From assembly GCA_964506465.1 (NCBI GenBank), contig CAZDLM010000024.1, positions 1 through 39,063 of the forward strand: a DNA stretch of 39,063 nt, read 5' to 3'. This document shows, in pieces, positions 1 through 8,775 of the stretch. The position numbers and the translations under genes are program-made. Origin of the DNA: UBA6109 sp964506465. Its GTDB lineage: Bacteria > Desulfobacterota > Syntrophia > Syntrophales > UBA6109. Numbering within the stretch: the stretch's first letter is position 1; every line of letters starts with the position of its first letter. Under the pieces are notes generated by a model, which saw only the letters and a program-made list of their open reading frames with translations, was not told where the DNA came from and ran no database searches.

Positions 1-645
1 GAGGGCGGGCTTGGATGAACCCGTCGAACCGGTTGTAAAGATGATGAGACACGGATCGCACCTTACCACCTGTCGGCGGGCCTTCTTCACAGCGCCGGTC
101 AAGAGGCTCTTGACATAAACCCACTTGATGTCTTTTACGAAATCGGCGACACCCACCGCGCCGTCCATGATGAGATCCTTTTCCTTCTGAAATTGCACCC
201 AGAACGTCACATAGGGGGCGTTCTTCATCACCTCGGCCACCAGAGGCCGAAAATCCGCGAGAGGCGTCTTCCCCAGAAAGAAGTAGGCCTTCGGCCTCAT
301 CTTCTCCATGCAGTAAAGGATTTCCTTGCTTTTGAGTCGCAGATCCAGGGGGGCGACGATGATGCCGGTTCTCCAGCATGCATAGATCAGATACACGTGT
401 TCTTTCAGAAGCGGGAGCGACGTCGCGACCACATCTCCCTTCTTGAGACCGATCGAGAGAAGTTTCGCGGCAAAAGCGGATACGGACTGATGAAACTTCT
501 TCCAGGTCACCCTTTCGCCTGTATTGTGCTCTATGATGGCAACAGCATCCGGCTTTTCCGAGGCGTACCGTTCGACGTAGTCGGCAAGATTCGTCTGCAA
601 TCCAGTGTACATCTGTACGCAAAGGGCGTTTCGTCTGCTGTTCAT
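1..645 (-). CDS. Acyl-CoA synthetase / AMP-dependent ligase, N-terminal part (cut by window edge)
   Basis: The reading frame is open from an ATG at 645 to the left edge, giving the first 215 residues. It begins MNSRRNALCVQMYTGLQ and contains the ANL-family adenylation P-loop FTTGSTGSSKP at its C-terminal end here, the usual position (about residue 205) for this phosphate-binding loop. Upstream residues such as GLKKGDVVATSLP and GIIVAPLDLRL match the start of medium/long-chain acyl-CoA synthetases. The family activates a carboxylic acid with ATP to an acyl-adenylate, then to the CoA thioester. A GGGGAG ribosome site lies 7 bases before the ATG. The acyl-binding half is outside the window, so the substrate cannot be judged. 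It is divergent from msrB. Confidence 0.85.
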   Translation of the reverse strand, partial: MNSRRNALCVQMYTGLQTNLADYVERYASEKPDAVAIIEHNTGERVTWKKFHQSVSAFAAKLLSIGLKKGDVVATSLPLLKEHVYLIYACWRTGIIVAPLDLRLKSKEILYCMEKMRPKAYFFLGKTPLADFRPLVAEVMKNAPYVTFWVQFQKEKDLIMDGAVGVADFVKDIKWVYVKSLLTGAVKKARRQVVRCDPCLIIFTTGSTGSSKPAL

Positions 646-784
646 GAAAAATCACTCCCCGCCATGTCTTGTCCGTCCCCGCGGCCGGTTGCGCGCGAAG
701 TATGTTCCAGCGGCAGGTGGGCTGTCAAGGGGAAACGGGATCTCCTGTGGGAGCTCTTCTCACGTGCGCGAGACCCCATCCTTT

Positions 785-812
785 TTGACAAATTCAGGAC
801 CGTCATTAAGAT
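785..812 (+). promoter_or_regulatory. Candidate sigma-70 promoter for msrB
   Basis: A perfect -35 box TTGACA (785-790) is followed after 16 bases by TAAGAT (807-812), which matches four of six positions of the -10 consensus. The expected start lies about 30 bases before the msrB ATG. It is the best promoter-like pair in the gap between the divergent acyl-CoA synthetase and msrB. Confidence 0.45.
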
Positions 813-850
813 ATTACTCAATGAATAGTGATTCTTACGGGAGGTACATG

Positions 851-1420
851 ATGAAAGTAAGTATCCTTCTCTTTGCGATATTGCTGACGGTTCTGCTTTC
901 GGCAACGAGCATACCCGCAGGACAACCGGAGGTGAAAAAGGATATGAACGAAACAGGTTCCGCCAAGCACGTGCAGATGAAATATGCAAAGCCCGATGAC
1001 GCAACACTGAGAAAGACATTGACGGCCCTGCAGTACGACGTGACGCAGAAGAACGGAACGGAGCGTCCCTTCCAAAACGATTACTGGGACAACAAGAGGC
1101 CGGGAATTTACGTGGACATCGTTTCCGGAGAACCCCTCTTCAGCTCTCTTGACAAGTTCGATTCAGGCACCGGCTGGCCCAGTTTCACGAAGCCGCTGGA
1201 GCAGGGAAACATTGTGGAAAAGAAAGATTTCAGTTTCTTTTCGATTCGCACGGAGGTACGGAGTCGGCATGCGAATTCTCATCTCGGCCATGTATTTCCG
1301 GATGGACCGAAACCGACGGGACTTCGGTACTGCATGAACTCCGCCGCCATGAGATTTGTTCCCAAAGAGAACTTGGAAAAAGAAGGCTACGGCCAATACC
1401 TGAAGTTGTTCAGTCCCTGA
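851..1420 (+). CDS. msrB: Exported peptide-methionine (R)-S-oxide reductase MsrB
   Basis: The protein (189 residues) reduces methionine-R-sulfoxide in proteins. The MsrB fold is clear: GTGWPSF, RTEVRSRHANSHLGHVFPDG and the active-site RYCMNSAAMRF. An N-terminal hydrophobic signal (MKVSILLFAILLTVLLSA) predicts export, so it should repair envelope proteins. The zinc-binding CxxC pairs of many MsrBs are absent (VDIVSGEPLF where zinc forms have CxxC), and RYC is the only cysteine in the whole chain. The enzyme would therefore have no resolving cysteine and would need an external thiol or another partner. The start at 851 is preferred over the adjacent ATG at 848 because GGGAGG (839-844) is then 6 bases away. 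No MsrA is fused or adjacent. Confidence 0.9.
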   Translation: MKVSILLFAILLTVLLSATSIPAGQPEVKKDMNETGSAKHVQMKYAKPDDATLRKTLTALQYDVTQKNGTERPFQNDYWDNKRPGIYVDIVSGEPLFSSLDKFDSGTGWPSFTKPLEQGNIVEKKDFSFFSIRTEVRSRHANSHLGHVFPDGPKPTGLRYCMNSAAMRFVPKENLEKEGYGQYLKLFSP

Positions 1421-1635
1421 GGGAGCAGACGTCTCGACCGGAAGGCCCGGCCTTTCCCTGTTGTGGACGGCGATGAACAAGGGCTTGCATATCCGCGGTG
1501 CCTTTCGATATAGATAGCCCGGAAAGACTCCCGCGCTTGGGGCCGGTGGGAGGCAGGATATGCCGACAAGAAACCCGGGCTTTTGCGGCCGGACCGATCG
1601 GGACCGACGTTTCATCAACAGGAGGGCGGACCATC

Positions 1636-2403
1636 ATGAGGAAATACAAGGTTGCCGTTATCACCGGTGCATCCAGCGGCATTGGGGAAGCTATTGCGGA
1701 CCGCTTTGCGCGCGAGGGGTTGTCACTCGTCTTGATGGCGCGGCGGGAGGACAAGCTGGCGCGTCTGGCAAAGAAACTGGCACCGCACTCCGACTGCCAT
1801 ATAGCGGCCTGCGATCTCCGGGACCTCGGAGCCGTGAAGAAGGCCCTCTCGAATCTCCCGAAGAAATTCTCCCGCGTTGATGTTCTGGTCAATAACGCAG
1901 GTTTGGCTCTCGGGCTGGAGCCGGCGCATCGTGCATCCTGGGAAGAATGGCAGCAGATGATCGACACGAACTGCAGGGCCCTTGCCTTCCTGACGCACTG
2001 TCTCCTTCCGGGAATGGTCGAACGGGACCGGGGACATATCGTCAACATCGGTTCGGTTGCGGGCAGTTATGCCTATCTCGGAGGAAACGTCTACGGCGCC
2101 TCAAAGGCCTTTGTGGAGCACTTCTCCCGCAACCTGAAAGCCGACCTGCTCGGTACATCCATCCGCATCACCAATATCGAGCCGGGGATGACCTCCGGCA
2201 CAGAGTTTTCCCTCGTGCGGTTCAAGGGCGATAAAGACCGGGTGGCCTCCGCGTATCAGGGCACCGAGCCGCTGATGCCGTTCAACATCGCCGAATGCGT
2301 CTATTGGGCCGTTTCGCAACCGGCGAATGTGAACATCAACCGGATCGAGGTCATGCCCGTCTGCCAGGGACCGGGCCGATCCATAATCCATAGAAAAGGC
2401 TGA
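1636..2403 (+). CDS. Short-chain dehydrogenase/reductase (SDR), YdfG-like
   Basis: A classical SDR of 255 residues. The nucleotide-binding TGASSGIG is at residues 10-17, followed by MARREDKL (an Arg typical of NADP preference), NNAG, a catalytic Ser in NIGSVAG and the YGASK catalytic Tyr/Lys pair. It should oxidise or reduce a hydroxy/keto group with NAD(P). The overall pattern (EPGMTSGTEFS, later INRIEVMP) resembles the YdfG/serine 3-dehydrogenase branch of NADP-dependent 3-hydroxy acid dehydrogenases. The ATG at 1636 is chosen because GGAGG (1621-1625) lies 10 bases before it and the Rossmann fold begins directly after; further in-frame sequence upstream has no signal. The real substrate is unknown. 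Confidence 0.85.
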   Translation: MRKYKVAVITGASSGIGEAIADRFAREGLSLVLMARREDKLARLAKKLAPHSDCHIAACDLRDLGAVKKALSNLPKKFSRVDVLVNNAGLALGLEPAHRASWEEWQQMIDTNCRALAFLTHCLLPGMVERDRGHIVNIGSVAGSYAYLGGNVYGASKAFVEHFSRNLKADLLGTSIRITNIEPGMTSGTEFSLVRFKGDKDRVASAYQGTEPLMPFNIAECVYWAVSQPANVNINRIEVMPVCQGPGRSIIHRKG

Positions 2404-2456
2404 CCGGCTGCTGTTCTTGCGCCTTGAAGTCGGGATTGAAGGGAGAGAGGGGTGAG

Positions 2457-3557
2457 TCACCTTGCCTTTTTCTCGATCAGCACGATCTGCCCGACATCCA
2501 GGATCAGCACCCGTGACGGATCGCCCTTTCTCTTCTTGATCGTGCGTTTCAGATCGAGTCCCGGGTATCCGGCGGGTTCGTCGCCAAGATCGAAGGTGCC
2601 CCACTGCGTGGGGATAAACCAGCGGGCCTTGAGGTCATCGAAGGCGTCCAGTGCCTCGTCGATATCCATATGCGCATAGTGCATGAACCAGCGCGGATGG
2701 TAGGCTGTCGTGGGAATCAGGGCGTAGTCGATATCGGGGAACATCCGTCCGATCTCGCGGTAGCCGATGAAATAGCCGCTGTCTCCTCCGAAGTACACCG
2801 TTGATCCCGGTGAGGCGATCAGGTAACTCGCCCAGAGCGTCCTGTCTCTTCCCTGCGCAAATCTTCTCGACCAGTGCTGCGTGGGCAGGCACACAAGCCG
2901 GATGCCATTGCCGCATTCAATGGCCTGCCACCAGTCCATTTCAAGAACCTGGTGCTTGCCCAGGTCTCTGACATAATCTTTCAGTCCCAGCGGTACGAAA
3001 ATGCGCGCGTCATCAGGCAAGGCGCGAAGACTCTCCTTGTCGAGGTGATCGTAGTGGTTATGGGAGATGACGACGTTGATTCTCTTTGCGCCGAGCTGCC
3101 GGACGTCTTCCGCGGAAAGGGCGGGAGGAGTTCTCCGTCTGGGCAGGAGCGCCCGCGCGGAGAACATCGGGTCCGTGAGCCATATCTCCCCGCCAATGCG
3201 TATGAGGAAACTGGCATGGCCGATCCACAGGATGAAATCCTGATCCGCCGGCAAGGCGTGGATGCGTCCTACGGCATCGGGAAGAACGGTGGGGAGATAG
3301 ATTTGCTCCTCCTCCGTGTAGGAGTCTTTTGACGAAAACTTCCATCGCAGGAAACGGGAAAGTCCGCCGATGTCCTCCGCAGGCATCCAGGGGTTGAAAT
3401 AGCGGCCGTCCCTCTCATGGGTGGCGCGGAGAGCGGACGGATCTGCAGCGTTGATTTTTTCCCTCCATTTCCTTTCGTCAAAGGTTCGATCAACAGAGGA
3501 GCAGGACATGAGGAACACACAGAGGACCAAAGTCGGCAGAGAGAGTGTCCACTTCAT
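2457..3557 (-). CDS. MBL-fold metal-dependent hydrolase, lipoprotein (NAPE-PLD / UlaG-like)
   Basis: A 366-residue protein with a lipoprotein signal: a hydrophobic stretch then LMSC, with Cys19 the lipidation site, so it is probably anchored in the envelope. The metallo-beta-lactamase metal site HNHYDHLD (His166, His168, Asp170, His171) is followed by later FGGDSGYF and PTTAYHPRW segments typical of the COG2220 branch that includes N-acyl-phosphatidylethanolamine phospholipase D and UlaG. Family members cleave phosphodiesters or lactones; here a lipid substrate is plausible because of the anchor, but that is inference. It is convergent with the SDR gene (53-base gap). No strong ribosome site is seen before the ATG at 3557. 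Confidence 0.85.
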   Translation of the reverse strand: MKWTLSLPTLVLCVFLMSCSSVDRTFDERKWREKINAADPSALRATHERDGRYFNPWMPAEDIGGLSRFLRWKFSSKDSYTEEEQIYLPTVLPDAVGRIHALPADQDFILWIGHASFLIRIGGEIWLTDPMFSARALLPRRRTPPALSAEDVRQLGAKRINVVISHNHYDHLDKESLRALPDDARIFVPLGLKDYVRDLGKHQVLEMDWWQAIECGNGIRLVCLPTQHWSRRFAQGRDRTLWASYLIASPGSTVYFGGDSGYFIGYREIGRMFPDIDYALIPTTAYHPRWFMHYAHMDIDEALDAFDDLKARWFIPTQWGTFDLGDEPAGYPGLDLKRTIKKRKGDPSRVLILDVGQIVLIEKKAR

Positions 3558-3621
3558 GGGGAACCGGTATCTTGATCCTGAACAAATCCGCTCTTAACAG
3601 CAACGGAAACTCTTCCCGCCC

Positions 3622-4047
3622 TTACGACTCCAGGAAAGGCAGCGGCTTTTCCATCCGGTAGACGAGAGCTTGGCATGCGGCCACTATACGGCCCCCGTCG
3701 TCGCTCACGCGGATATCATAGACCGCCGTTCGGTTGGTCCGGTTGATCTCCTTCGCCTCTGCGGTGAGCCGCGCGCTCTTCGCCGGCGATGACATGTAAT
3801 GGATATTCATGCCGAGCGCCACGGCCATGGTCCCATGCGAATTCGCAGCTGTTTCAAAGGCCTCGTCGACGAGGGCGAAGAGGGCGCCGCCGTGGGCCAT
3901 GCCGAAGATGTTTTCCATGTCCGGCGAAAAGGTCATCTCGACCTTCGAGTATCCTGCCTGCAAATCGACCAGACGAAGACCGAATTTCTTCGCGAAGGGT
4001 TCTCTTTCCACTTGACGGAAAATCGCCTCCCGAACCTTTTCGTCCAC
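3622..4047 (-). CDS. PaaI-like hotdog-fold thioesterase
   Basis: A hotdog-fold acyl-CoA thioesterase of about 141 residues. The signature NIFGMAHGGALFALVDEAF carries the HGG turn and the acidic residue of the PaaI/YbgC catalytic helix, followed by MNIHYMSSPAKSARLTAEAKE and the closing strands. These enzymes hydrolyse acyl-CoA thioesters in the cytoplasm, often releasing CoA from stalled aromatic or hydroxyacyl intermediates. I choose a GTG start at 4047, with GGGAGG just upstream; a TTG at 4059 in the same frame is possible but would put the ribosome site inside the gene. It follows the ferredoxin gene by about 28 bases on the same strand, so the two are probably co-transcribed. Confidence 0.8.
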   Translation of the reverse strand: MDEKVREAIFRQVEREPFAKKFGLRLVDLQAGYSKVEMTFSPDMENIFGMAHGGALFALVDEAFETAANSHGTMAVALGMNIHYMSSPAKSARLTAEAKEINRTNRTAVYDIRVSDDGGRIVAACQALVYRMEKPLPFLES

Positions 4048-4075
4048 AACGCCTCCCAAATCGCATGGAAAACAG

Positions 4076-5358
4076 CTAAACTCTTCTTCGCCGGATCAGC
4101 GTCTCCAGATAGCGCGATTTCATCTGACGGCTCGCCATCGCCTGCTTCACAGGCGGAAGCTTCAGAATAACGCCAAGGATGGCGGCCATGGCGCGGTGGC
4201 TGAAGAGGGCCTGGTTGTCGAAAACGAGATTCTGGAGCTCTTTCCTCTTTCGATCGCCATCAGGACCGCATGATGGGCGGAATTGAGCGGCGTGATGACT
4301 CTCTGAGGGCGCTCCTTCAAATCGATCTCCCCCTCGGGACACGCGCGCACGCAAAGACCGCAACCCAGACAGATGTCCTCCCGGAGAATCGCCTTCTTTG
4401 CACTTGGCCGGCGCGGGTCGTTGGCCGAGACGAGGCTCATAGCCTCCACGGGACATATCGCAACGCAACGGCCGCAGCCCCTGCATTTTCCTCCGCTGAC
4501 CTCGGGCAGGTAATTCGTCGTTTGGATAGGATGCATCAGGGCGAAGCGGCGGGAGGCGATCATCGCTTCGCAGCAGCAGCCGCAGCAGTTGCATATGAAG
4601 TTGACCTTCTCGCGGACATTGGAGCCGAATTGGACCAGTCGGCTGTCGTAGGCAACCTGAAGTAGGTCCAGACACTCTTCGACGCCGACCGTACGGGCGT
4701 GCCCATGCTTGATCAGGGATTGAGCCGAAGCGTTGAAAGTCATGCAGATGTCTTTGGGTGCATCGCAGTCCCGCCCGAGATGCTGCATCTTGTGGCGGCA
4801 GTAGCAGAGGCTGATTCCCCGGTGAGATGCCGTCCGGATGACGGCGCTTGCCCGTTCGTAATCGAGGACGCAGAGACTCAAAGACTCGGAGACCGCCGGC
4901 TCGTGAACGAAGACCCGTCCGATGCGAGTCTCGCCGTCGGCGAAAAGCGCTTTGACGAAATCCTCCTCGACATGGAGGTATTGATGGAAAAGTTCGGCAA
5001 GCGCCTTCTGGTCGATGTCTCCGCGGAGCCGCATCATCGAGAATTCGAAGAAACCCGCCATGGGAGGAGGAAGGACATACGACGATTCCCCTCCATGTTC
5101 CATATCGAGCAGCAGCGCCCTTGAGGCAAGGTCATCCAGGATCCTGGCCGCTTCCGATTCTCTCATCTTCCAGACGCCGGCCGCCTGCCGGACCGTGAAG
5201 GGCTTGATCGGCAGAAGCGACACGAGGGCGGCGTCCTTTTCGCTGAAAAGGATCTGGAGGATCTTGGAGAGAGTCTCCGAAGGAGGCGCCCCCTGGGGGA
5301 AGAGATTGATTCGATCCACCAGCGCCGCATATCCGGATTTTGCTAGGTGATGCGACAT
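4076..5358 (-). CDS. Multi-cluster 4Fe-4S ferredoxin-type protein, frame broken near 4241
   Basis: Read from the ATG at 5358 (GGAGG 5 bases before), the frame gives a helical N-terminal half with winged-helix character (VRQAAGVWKMRESEAARIL), then a cysteine-rich region: YCRHKMQH with DCDAPKDIC, CNCCGCCC, and two 4Fe-4S motifs, CRGCGRCVAICPVEA and CLGCGLCVRACPEGEI. It should transfer electrons in the cytoplasm; partners are not evident. The frame runs on to a stop at 4162 with an unlikely Ser/Thr/Pro tail. From 4240 a second frame continues a believable helical end (LVFDNQALFSHRAMAAIL, then LKLPPVKQAMASRQMKSRY) to TAG at 4076. Joining them needs one extra A, or a -1 slip, in AGAGGAAAGAGC. The intact product would be 427 residues. 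Confidence 0.75.
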
Positions 5359-5437
5359 GGCAACCTCCGTCGTTGCCGCCAGGTCCGAAGTGGGGAAATG
5401 CCCCTGATGTACTCCCCGTTCCGGACACCGTCCGGCT

Positions 5438-5809
5438 TCATGCCTGATACGCCTTCTGCATGATCTGGTAGAGATAATCACGGTAGGCCTTGCGCCGCTT
5501 CATCTCGTCGCGGTAACCGCCTTCGAGGGCCTTCTTGTTCTCCCTGAGGTCGACGAGCTCTTCGTCCTCTTCGCGAACGGCCCTGATTTTTTCCCGCAAC
5601 GTCGCGACGGTTTCCTTGAATTCCTCTTCGCGCTCCCGGATCTGCGAGGCGAGTTCGGAAATCTGGGCGTCCTCACGCTTGACTTGCTTCAGCGCCAGGA
5701 GATCGTTTTCTTCCTGGATGAAACGTTTGACGAGTTCATCCCGGTTCATCTTGTTGACTTCCTGAATGAACTCGTAAGGAACGGTCGATTGCTTCTTCAT
5801 CTTTGCCAT
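5438..5809 (-). CDS. Small coiled-coil protein, function unknown
   Basis: I do not recognise this 123-residue protein. It is almost entirely charged and helical: heptad-like stretches between about residues 25 and 105 are rich in Glu, Lys, Arg and Leu, so it should form a long coiled coil. There is no signal peptide, cysteine or enzymatic motif. The ATG at 5809 has GAGGG close upstream; an in-frame ATG at 5854 adds 15 residues but has only a weak ribosome site. It lies upstream of the ferredoxin gene on the same strand (about 80 bases apart) and is divergent from pgsW. Confidence 0.6.
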   Translation of the reverse strand: MAKMKKQSTVPYEFIQEVNKMNRDELVKRFIQEENDLLALKQVKREDAQISELASQIREREEEFKETVATLREKIRAVREEDEELVDLRENKKALEGGYRDEMKRRKAYRDYLYQIMQKAYQA

Positions 5810-6007
5810 GAAATCCCTCTTTTTTTGATATCGAAACGACTCTTTTTCATCCATTGCCTACCACAATTATGGGAAGCTTGACCACGTCTTTCATGTGGAG
5901 CTTGACGATCTCTGGACAGCGGAATAGGATGCCTTGTCTTTCATGATCCATTCGTGGAATCCGGCATGGCTCTTCACCACCTCTGGTCCGGTTTACGCAG
6001 GCAAATG

Positions 6008-7153
6008 ATGAAACGGCGACCCTCCCTGATCTCCAGATCCGATCCATACAGAAAAGGAAAATTATCGCTCCGGTCGCTGGCGATCCTGGCTGCAGCGGCG
6101 ATCGCGGTACTGCTCCTGCTGGAAGGAAGCAAAAACTTTTCAGATGACCCGCGGCGTTCCGAAAAAGCAGCCGCGGCGGATCTGATGAAGACCGCCATCC
6201 AGACGATTAAAGCGGAGCGGGAGAGGCTGGGAATTCCCAGGAATCCGATGATCGATCCGGGCGGCACGGGTCTCATCGGAGAGGCCTACAACGACCTGAC
6301 GACAACGACGGGATCGCTCGCATCCAAGAGAACCTCGACCAATACGCAGTTCGCCGCGGTTGTCGTCGGGATGCTTGAGGAGGCGGGCGTCCGCGCGGGA
6401 GACGCCGTGGCGGTGAGTTTCTCCGGTTCTTTTCCCGCCCTGAACATCGCCGTTCTATCGGCAGCCTTCGCGATGAAACTGAGGCCTGTGATCATCAGTT
6501 CCGTCGGGGCTTCCATGTACGGCGCCAATCTTCCGGAGCTCACCTGGCTCGACATGGAGAGGGTCCTGTCTGAAAAGGGCGTTCTGCCCTATCGCTCGAT
6601 CGCAGCCTCCTTGGGAGGCATCGCCGATACCCGAGGCGGGCTTGACGGAACGGGCGTCGGTGCGGGTCTCCGGGCGATCCGCCGCAATGGCATCCCACGG
6701 CTCGACGAGGCGGGAGGAGACGCTCTGCAGGCGGATATCCGCAGACGGCTGGAACTGTACGACCGGGAGTTGGGGGGCAGGAAACCTGCGGCGTTTATCA
6801 ATGTAGGGGGACCGCTGACATCCCTGGGACGTGCTCCGGGACTGGACCGGATGCCCACAGGATTGCTGAAAAAAGTCCCGGCGAACCATGATCCGGATCG
6901 GGGAATTCTCTTTCTCATGGGTGAAAGAGGGGTGCCGGTTCTGCATCTCCTCAATATTCGAATGATCGCTGCGCAGTACGGCGTTCCCTTCGATCCCGTC
7001 ATAACACCGGCCAGTTCAATCATCGATAGGCCGCGATCAGGGAGGTATTCCGCCCCGCTGGCTGTTGCAGGTTTGGCGCTGCTCGTTCTCCTGCTGGCCC
7101 TTCTGATGCGGCGGGCCGCATGCCAGGGCTCCAGTCGTTTGGGGGATTCCTGA
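6008..7153 (+). CDS. pgsW: Poly-gamma-glutamate system protein PgsW-like
   Basis: A membrane-anchored protein of about 381 residues with one transmembrane segment near the N-terminus (SLRSLAILAAAAIAVLLLL) and another near the C-terminus (APLAVAGLALLVLLLALL). The middle part (MIDPGGTGLIGEAYNDLTT and the later VGGPLTSLG) is the pattern of the PgsW family, found beside pgsB/pgsC in bacteria that lack the Bacillus layout. Its biochemical role is not established. Several starts are possible (GTG 5954, ATG 5966, 6005, 6008); 6008 is preferred because AGG lies 6 bases before it. The stop is one base from the pgsB start, so the three genes form an operon. Confidence 0.75.
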   Translation: MKRRPSLISRSDPYRKGKLSLRSLAILAAAAIAVLLLLEGSKNFSDDPRRSEKAAAADLMKTAIQTIKAERERLGIPRNPMIDPGGTGLIGEAYNDLTTTTGSLASKRTSTNTQFAAVVVGMLEEAGVRAGDAVAVSFSGSFPALNIAVLSAAFAMKLRPVIISSVGASMYGANLPELTWLDMERVLSEKGVLPYRSIAASLGGIADTRGGLDGTGVGAGLRAIRRNGIPRLDEAGGDALQADIRRRLELYDRELGGRKPAAFINVGGPLTSLGRAPGLDRMPTGLLKKVPANHDPDRGILFLMGERGVPVLHLLNIRMIAAQYGVPFDPVITPASSIIDRPRSGRYSAPLAVAGLALLVLLLALLMRRAACQGSSRLGDS

Positions 7154-7154
7154 T

Positions 7155-8315
7155 ATGCTTTTCCTGTCTCTTCTTCTTGTCGTCTGCATCGTCCTCGCCG
7201 TTGAGAAAATCCGGCATGAACGACGGTTGAACCGCATTCCGATCCGCATTCATGTGAATGGAACCCGTGGGAAATCGAACGTAACCCGTCTGATCGCCGC
7301 CGCCCTGAGACGGTCCGGTATCCGGACCCTCGGCAAGACGACGGGAACGATCCCCCGCCTGATCCTGCCGGACGGAAGCGAAAAGACGATTCGCCGATGG
7401 GCGCCGCCAAATATCCTCGAGCAGATCAAGACGGTGGCAGTCGCGGACAAGATGAAGGCGGAGGCCCTCGTCATCGAATGCATGGCGCTCGATCCCGTGC
7501 TGCAATTCGTTTCCGAAAAAAATATGATCCGTTCAACCGTCGGCGTCATCACCAATGTTCGCCCGGACCACTTTGAGGTGATGGGGGACAGCCTTGACGA
7601 CATCGCCGAGGCGCTGTCCGCGACAATCCCGGACCAAGGTACGCTGATTACCGGCGACAGCCGTTATGCCCCTTTTTTTTCGACAGTCGCTTCCGAAATG
7701 GGGTCCCGAGTGATCCTTGCGGATGCGGCGGAGACCGAAGCGGCGGACTGTCCGCAGGGGCGTTTCCTGTTTCCCGAGAATGCCGCGATCGCCCGATCGG
7801 TTGTTTCATTGATTGGACGCGATCCGGCCGCGGTCTCCGCGTGTCTGGATGAAGGGCTCATCCTGAGGGAAAGCGCCGGGGTTTCCCGGGCATGCCTGGA
7901 GGGCAGGCAGGTGCATTTCATAGATGCCTTTTCCGCCAACGATGTGGTTTCCACAAGAATGATCCAGGAAAAAGCCGTCGCGCGTTTTTCCTGTCCCCGC
8001 CCGCGGATTGCACTCTTCAACAACCGGGCCGACCGGCCTCTGCGCCTGCGGAGTTTTGCCTTCTCCCTGCTCGACGATCCTTTTTATGACTACATCGCCG
8101 TCATCGGCGAATGCCGCCGTCTGGCGCACCGTTTCATCCGCCGGAAGATCCCGGAGGAGAGGATCTTCGTACTGAAGGGGACGACGCCTGCGGAGATCCT
8201 TCGCGAATTGACCGCGAAGATTTGCGGCGGGGAGCTCACGATTGTCGGTATGGGAAACGAAAAGGGGCCGGGACGGCTCTTGACGGACTTTTTTGAGGAG
8301 GCCTCCGTCCGATGA
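7155..8315 (+). CDS. pgsB: Poly-gamma-glutamate synthase catalytic subunit PgsB/CapB
   Basis: A 386-residue ATP-dependent amide ligase of the Mur-ligase-related family that polymerises glutamate through gamma linkages; Bacillus PgsB is close in length. An N-terminal membrane segment (residues 2-16) is followed by the ATP loop VNGTRGKSNVTR (residues 34-45), KTTGTIPRLI, the WAPPNILEQ segment and VGVITNVRPDHFEVMG, all hallmarks of CapB. It acts at the inner face of the membrane together with PgsC. It starts one base after the pgsW stop and overlaps pgsC by 4 bases (ATGA), which implies translational coupling. No capA/pgsA or pgsE homologue is visible nearby. Confidence 0.92.
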   Translation: MLFLSLLLVVCIVLAVEKIRHERRLNRIPIRIHVNGTRGKSNVTRLIAAALRRSGIRTLGKTTGTIPRLILPDGSEKTIRRWAPPNILEQIKTVAVADKMKAEALVIECMALDPVLQFVSEKNMIRSTVGVITNVRPDHFEVMGDSLDDIAEALSATIPDQGTLITGDSRYAPFFSTVASEMGSRVILADAAETEAADCPQGRFLFPENAAIARSVVSLIGRDPAAVSACLDEGLILRESAGVSRACLEGRQVHFIDAFSANDVVSTRMIQEKAVARFSCPRPRIALFNNRADRPLRLRSFAFSLLDDPFYDYIAVIGECRRLAHRFIRRKIPEERIFVLKGTTPAEILRELTAKICGGELTIVGMGNEKGPGRLLTDFFEEASVR

Positions 8316-8755
8316 ATCTTGCCGAATCCATCGCCATCGGTCTTGTCCTCGGATTCTTCTTCTATGAATGGGTCGGTTTATCCGCCGGCGGATTCGTCGT
8401 TCCGGGATATATCGCGCTGCAATTGGGAAGTCCGTTTCTGCTGGCCGGTACGCTGATGACAAGCCTCCTGACCTATGGGTCCGTGAAGGCCGCATCCCGC
8501 TATATCATTCTCTACGGCCGCCGTCGCTTCATCCTCATGGTGCTCGCCGGGTTTGCCTGGCAGTGGCTGTTCAAGGCAGCCGTCATCGAGCAATTTGTCC
8601 TGACGACGGATACGGACATTCTTGGATTCATCATCCCGGGGCTGATTGCCAATGAAATGGACCGGCAGCGCATCCTTCCTACGCTCCTCACCCTTCTGAT
8701 CATCTCCATCATGGTGAGGCTGGTGCTGATCGGGCTCGGGGCGGTGCGGTCGTAG
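8312..8755 (+). CDS. pgsC: Poly-gamma-glutamate biosynthesis membrane protein PgsC/CapC
   Basis: A 147-residue integral membrane protein, the usual length for PgsC (about 149 in Bacillus). It has about four hydrophobic segments and the family features FFYEWVGLSAGGFVVPGYIAL near the N-terminus and GFIIPGLIANEMDRQ near the C-terminus. PgsC forms the membrane part of the synthase with PgsB. The start codon lies inside the pgsB stop (ATGA). Its end is only 20 bases from the end of the convergent amidohydrolase gene. Confidence 0.9.
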   Translation: MNLAESIAIGLVLGFFFYEWVGLSAGGFVVPGYIALQLGSPFLLAGTLMTSLLTYGSVKAASRYIILYGRRRFILMVLAGFAWQWLFKAAVIEQFVLTTDTDILGFIIPGLIANEMDRQRILPTLLTLLIISIMVRLVLIGLGAVRS

Positions 8756-8775
8756 CGGCATCATCGAGATGCACT

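Noticed and set aside
4240..4260. Programmed -1 frameshift signal
   Set aside because: The local A-AAG has no heptameric slippery sequence, so a mutation or assembly error is as likely; I kept it as a question rather than a feature of its own.
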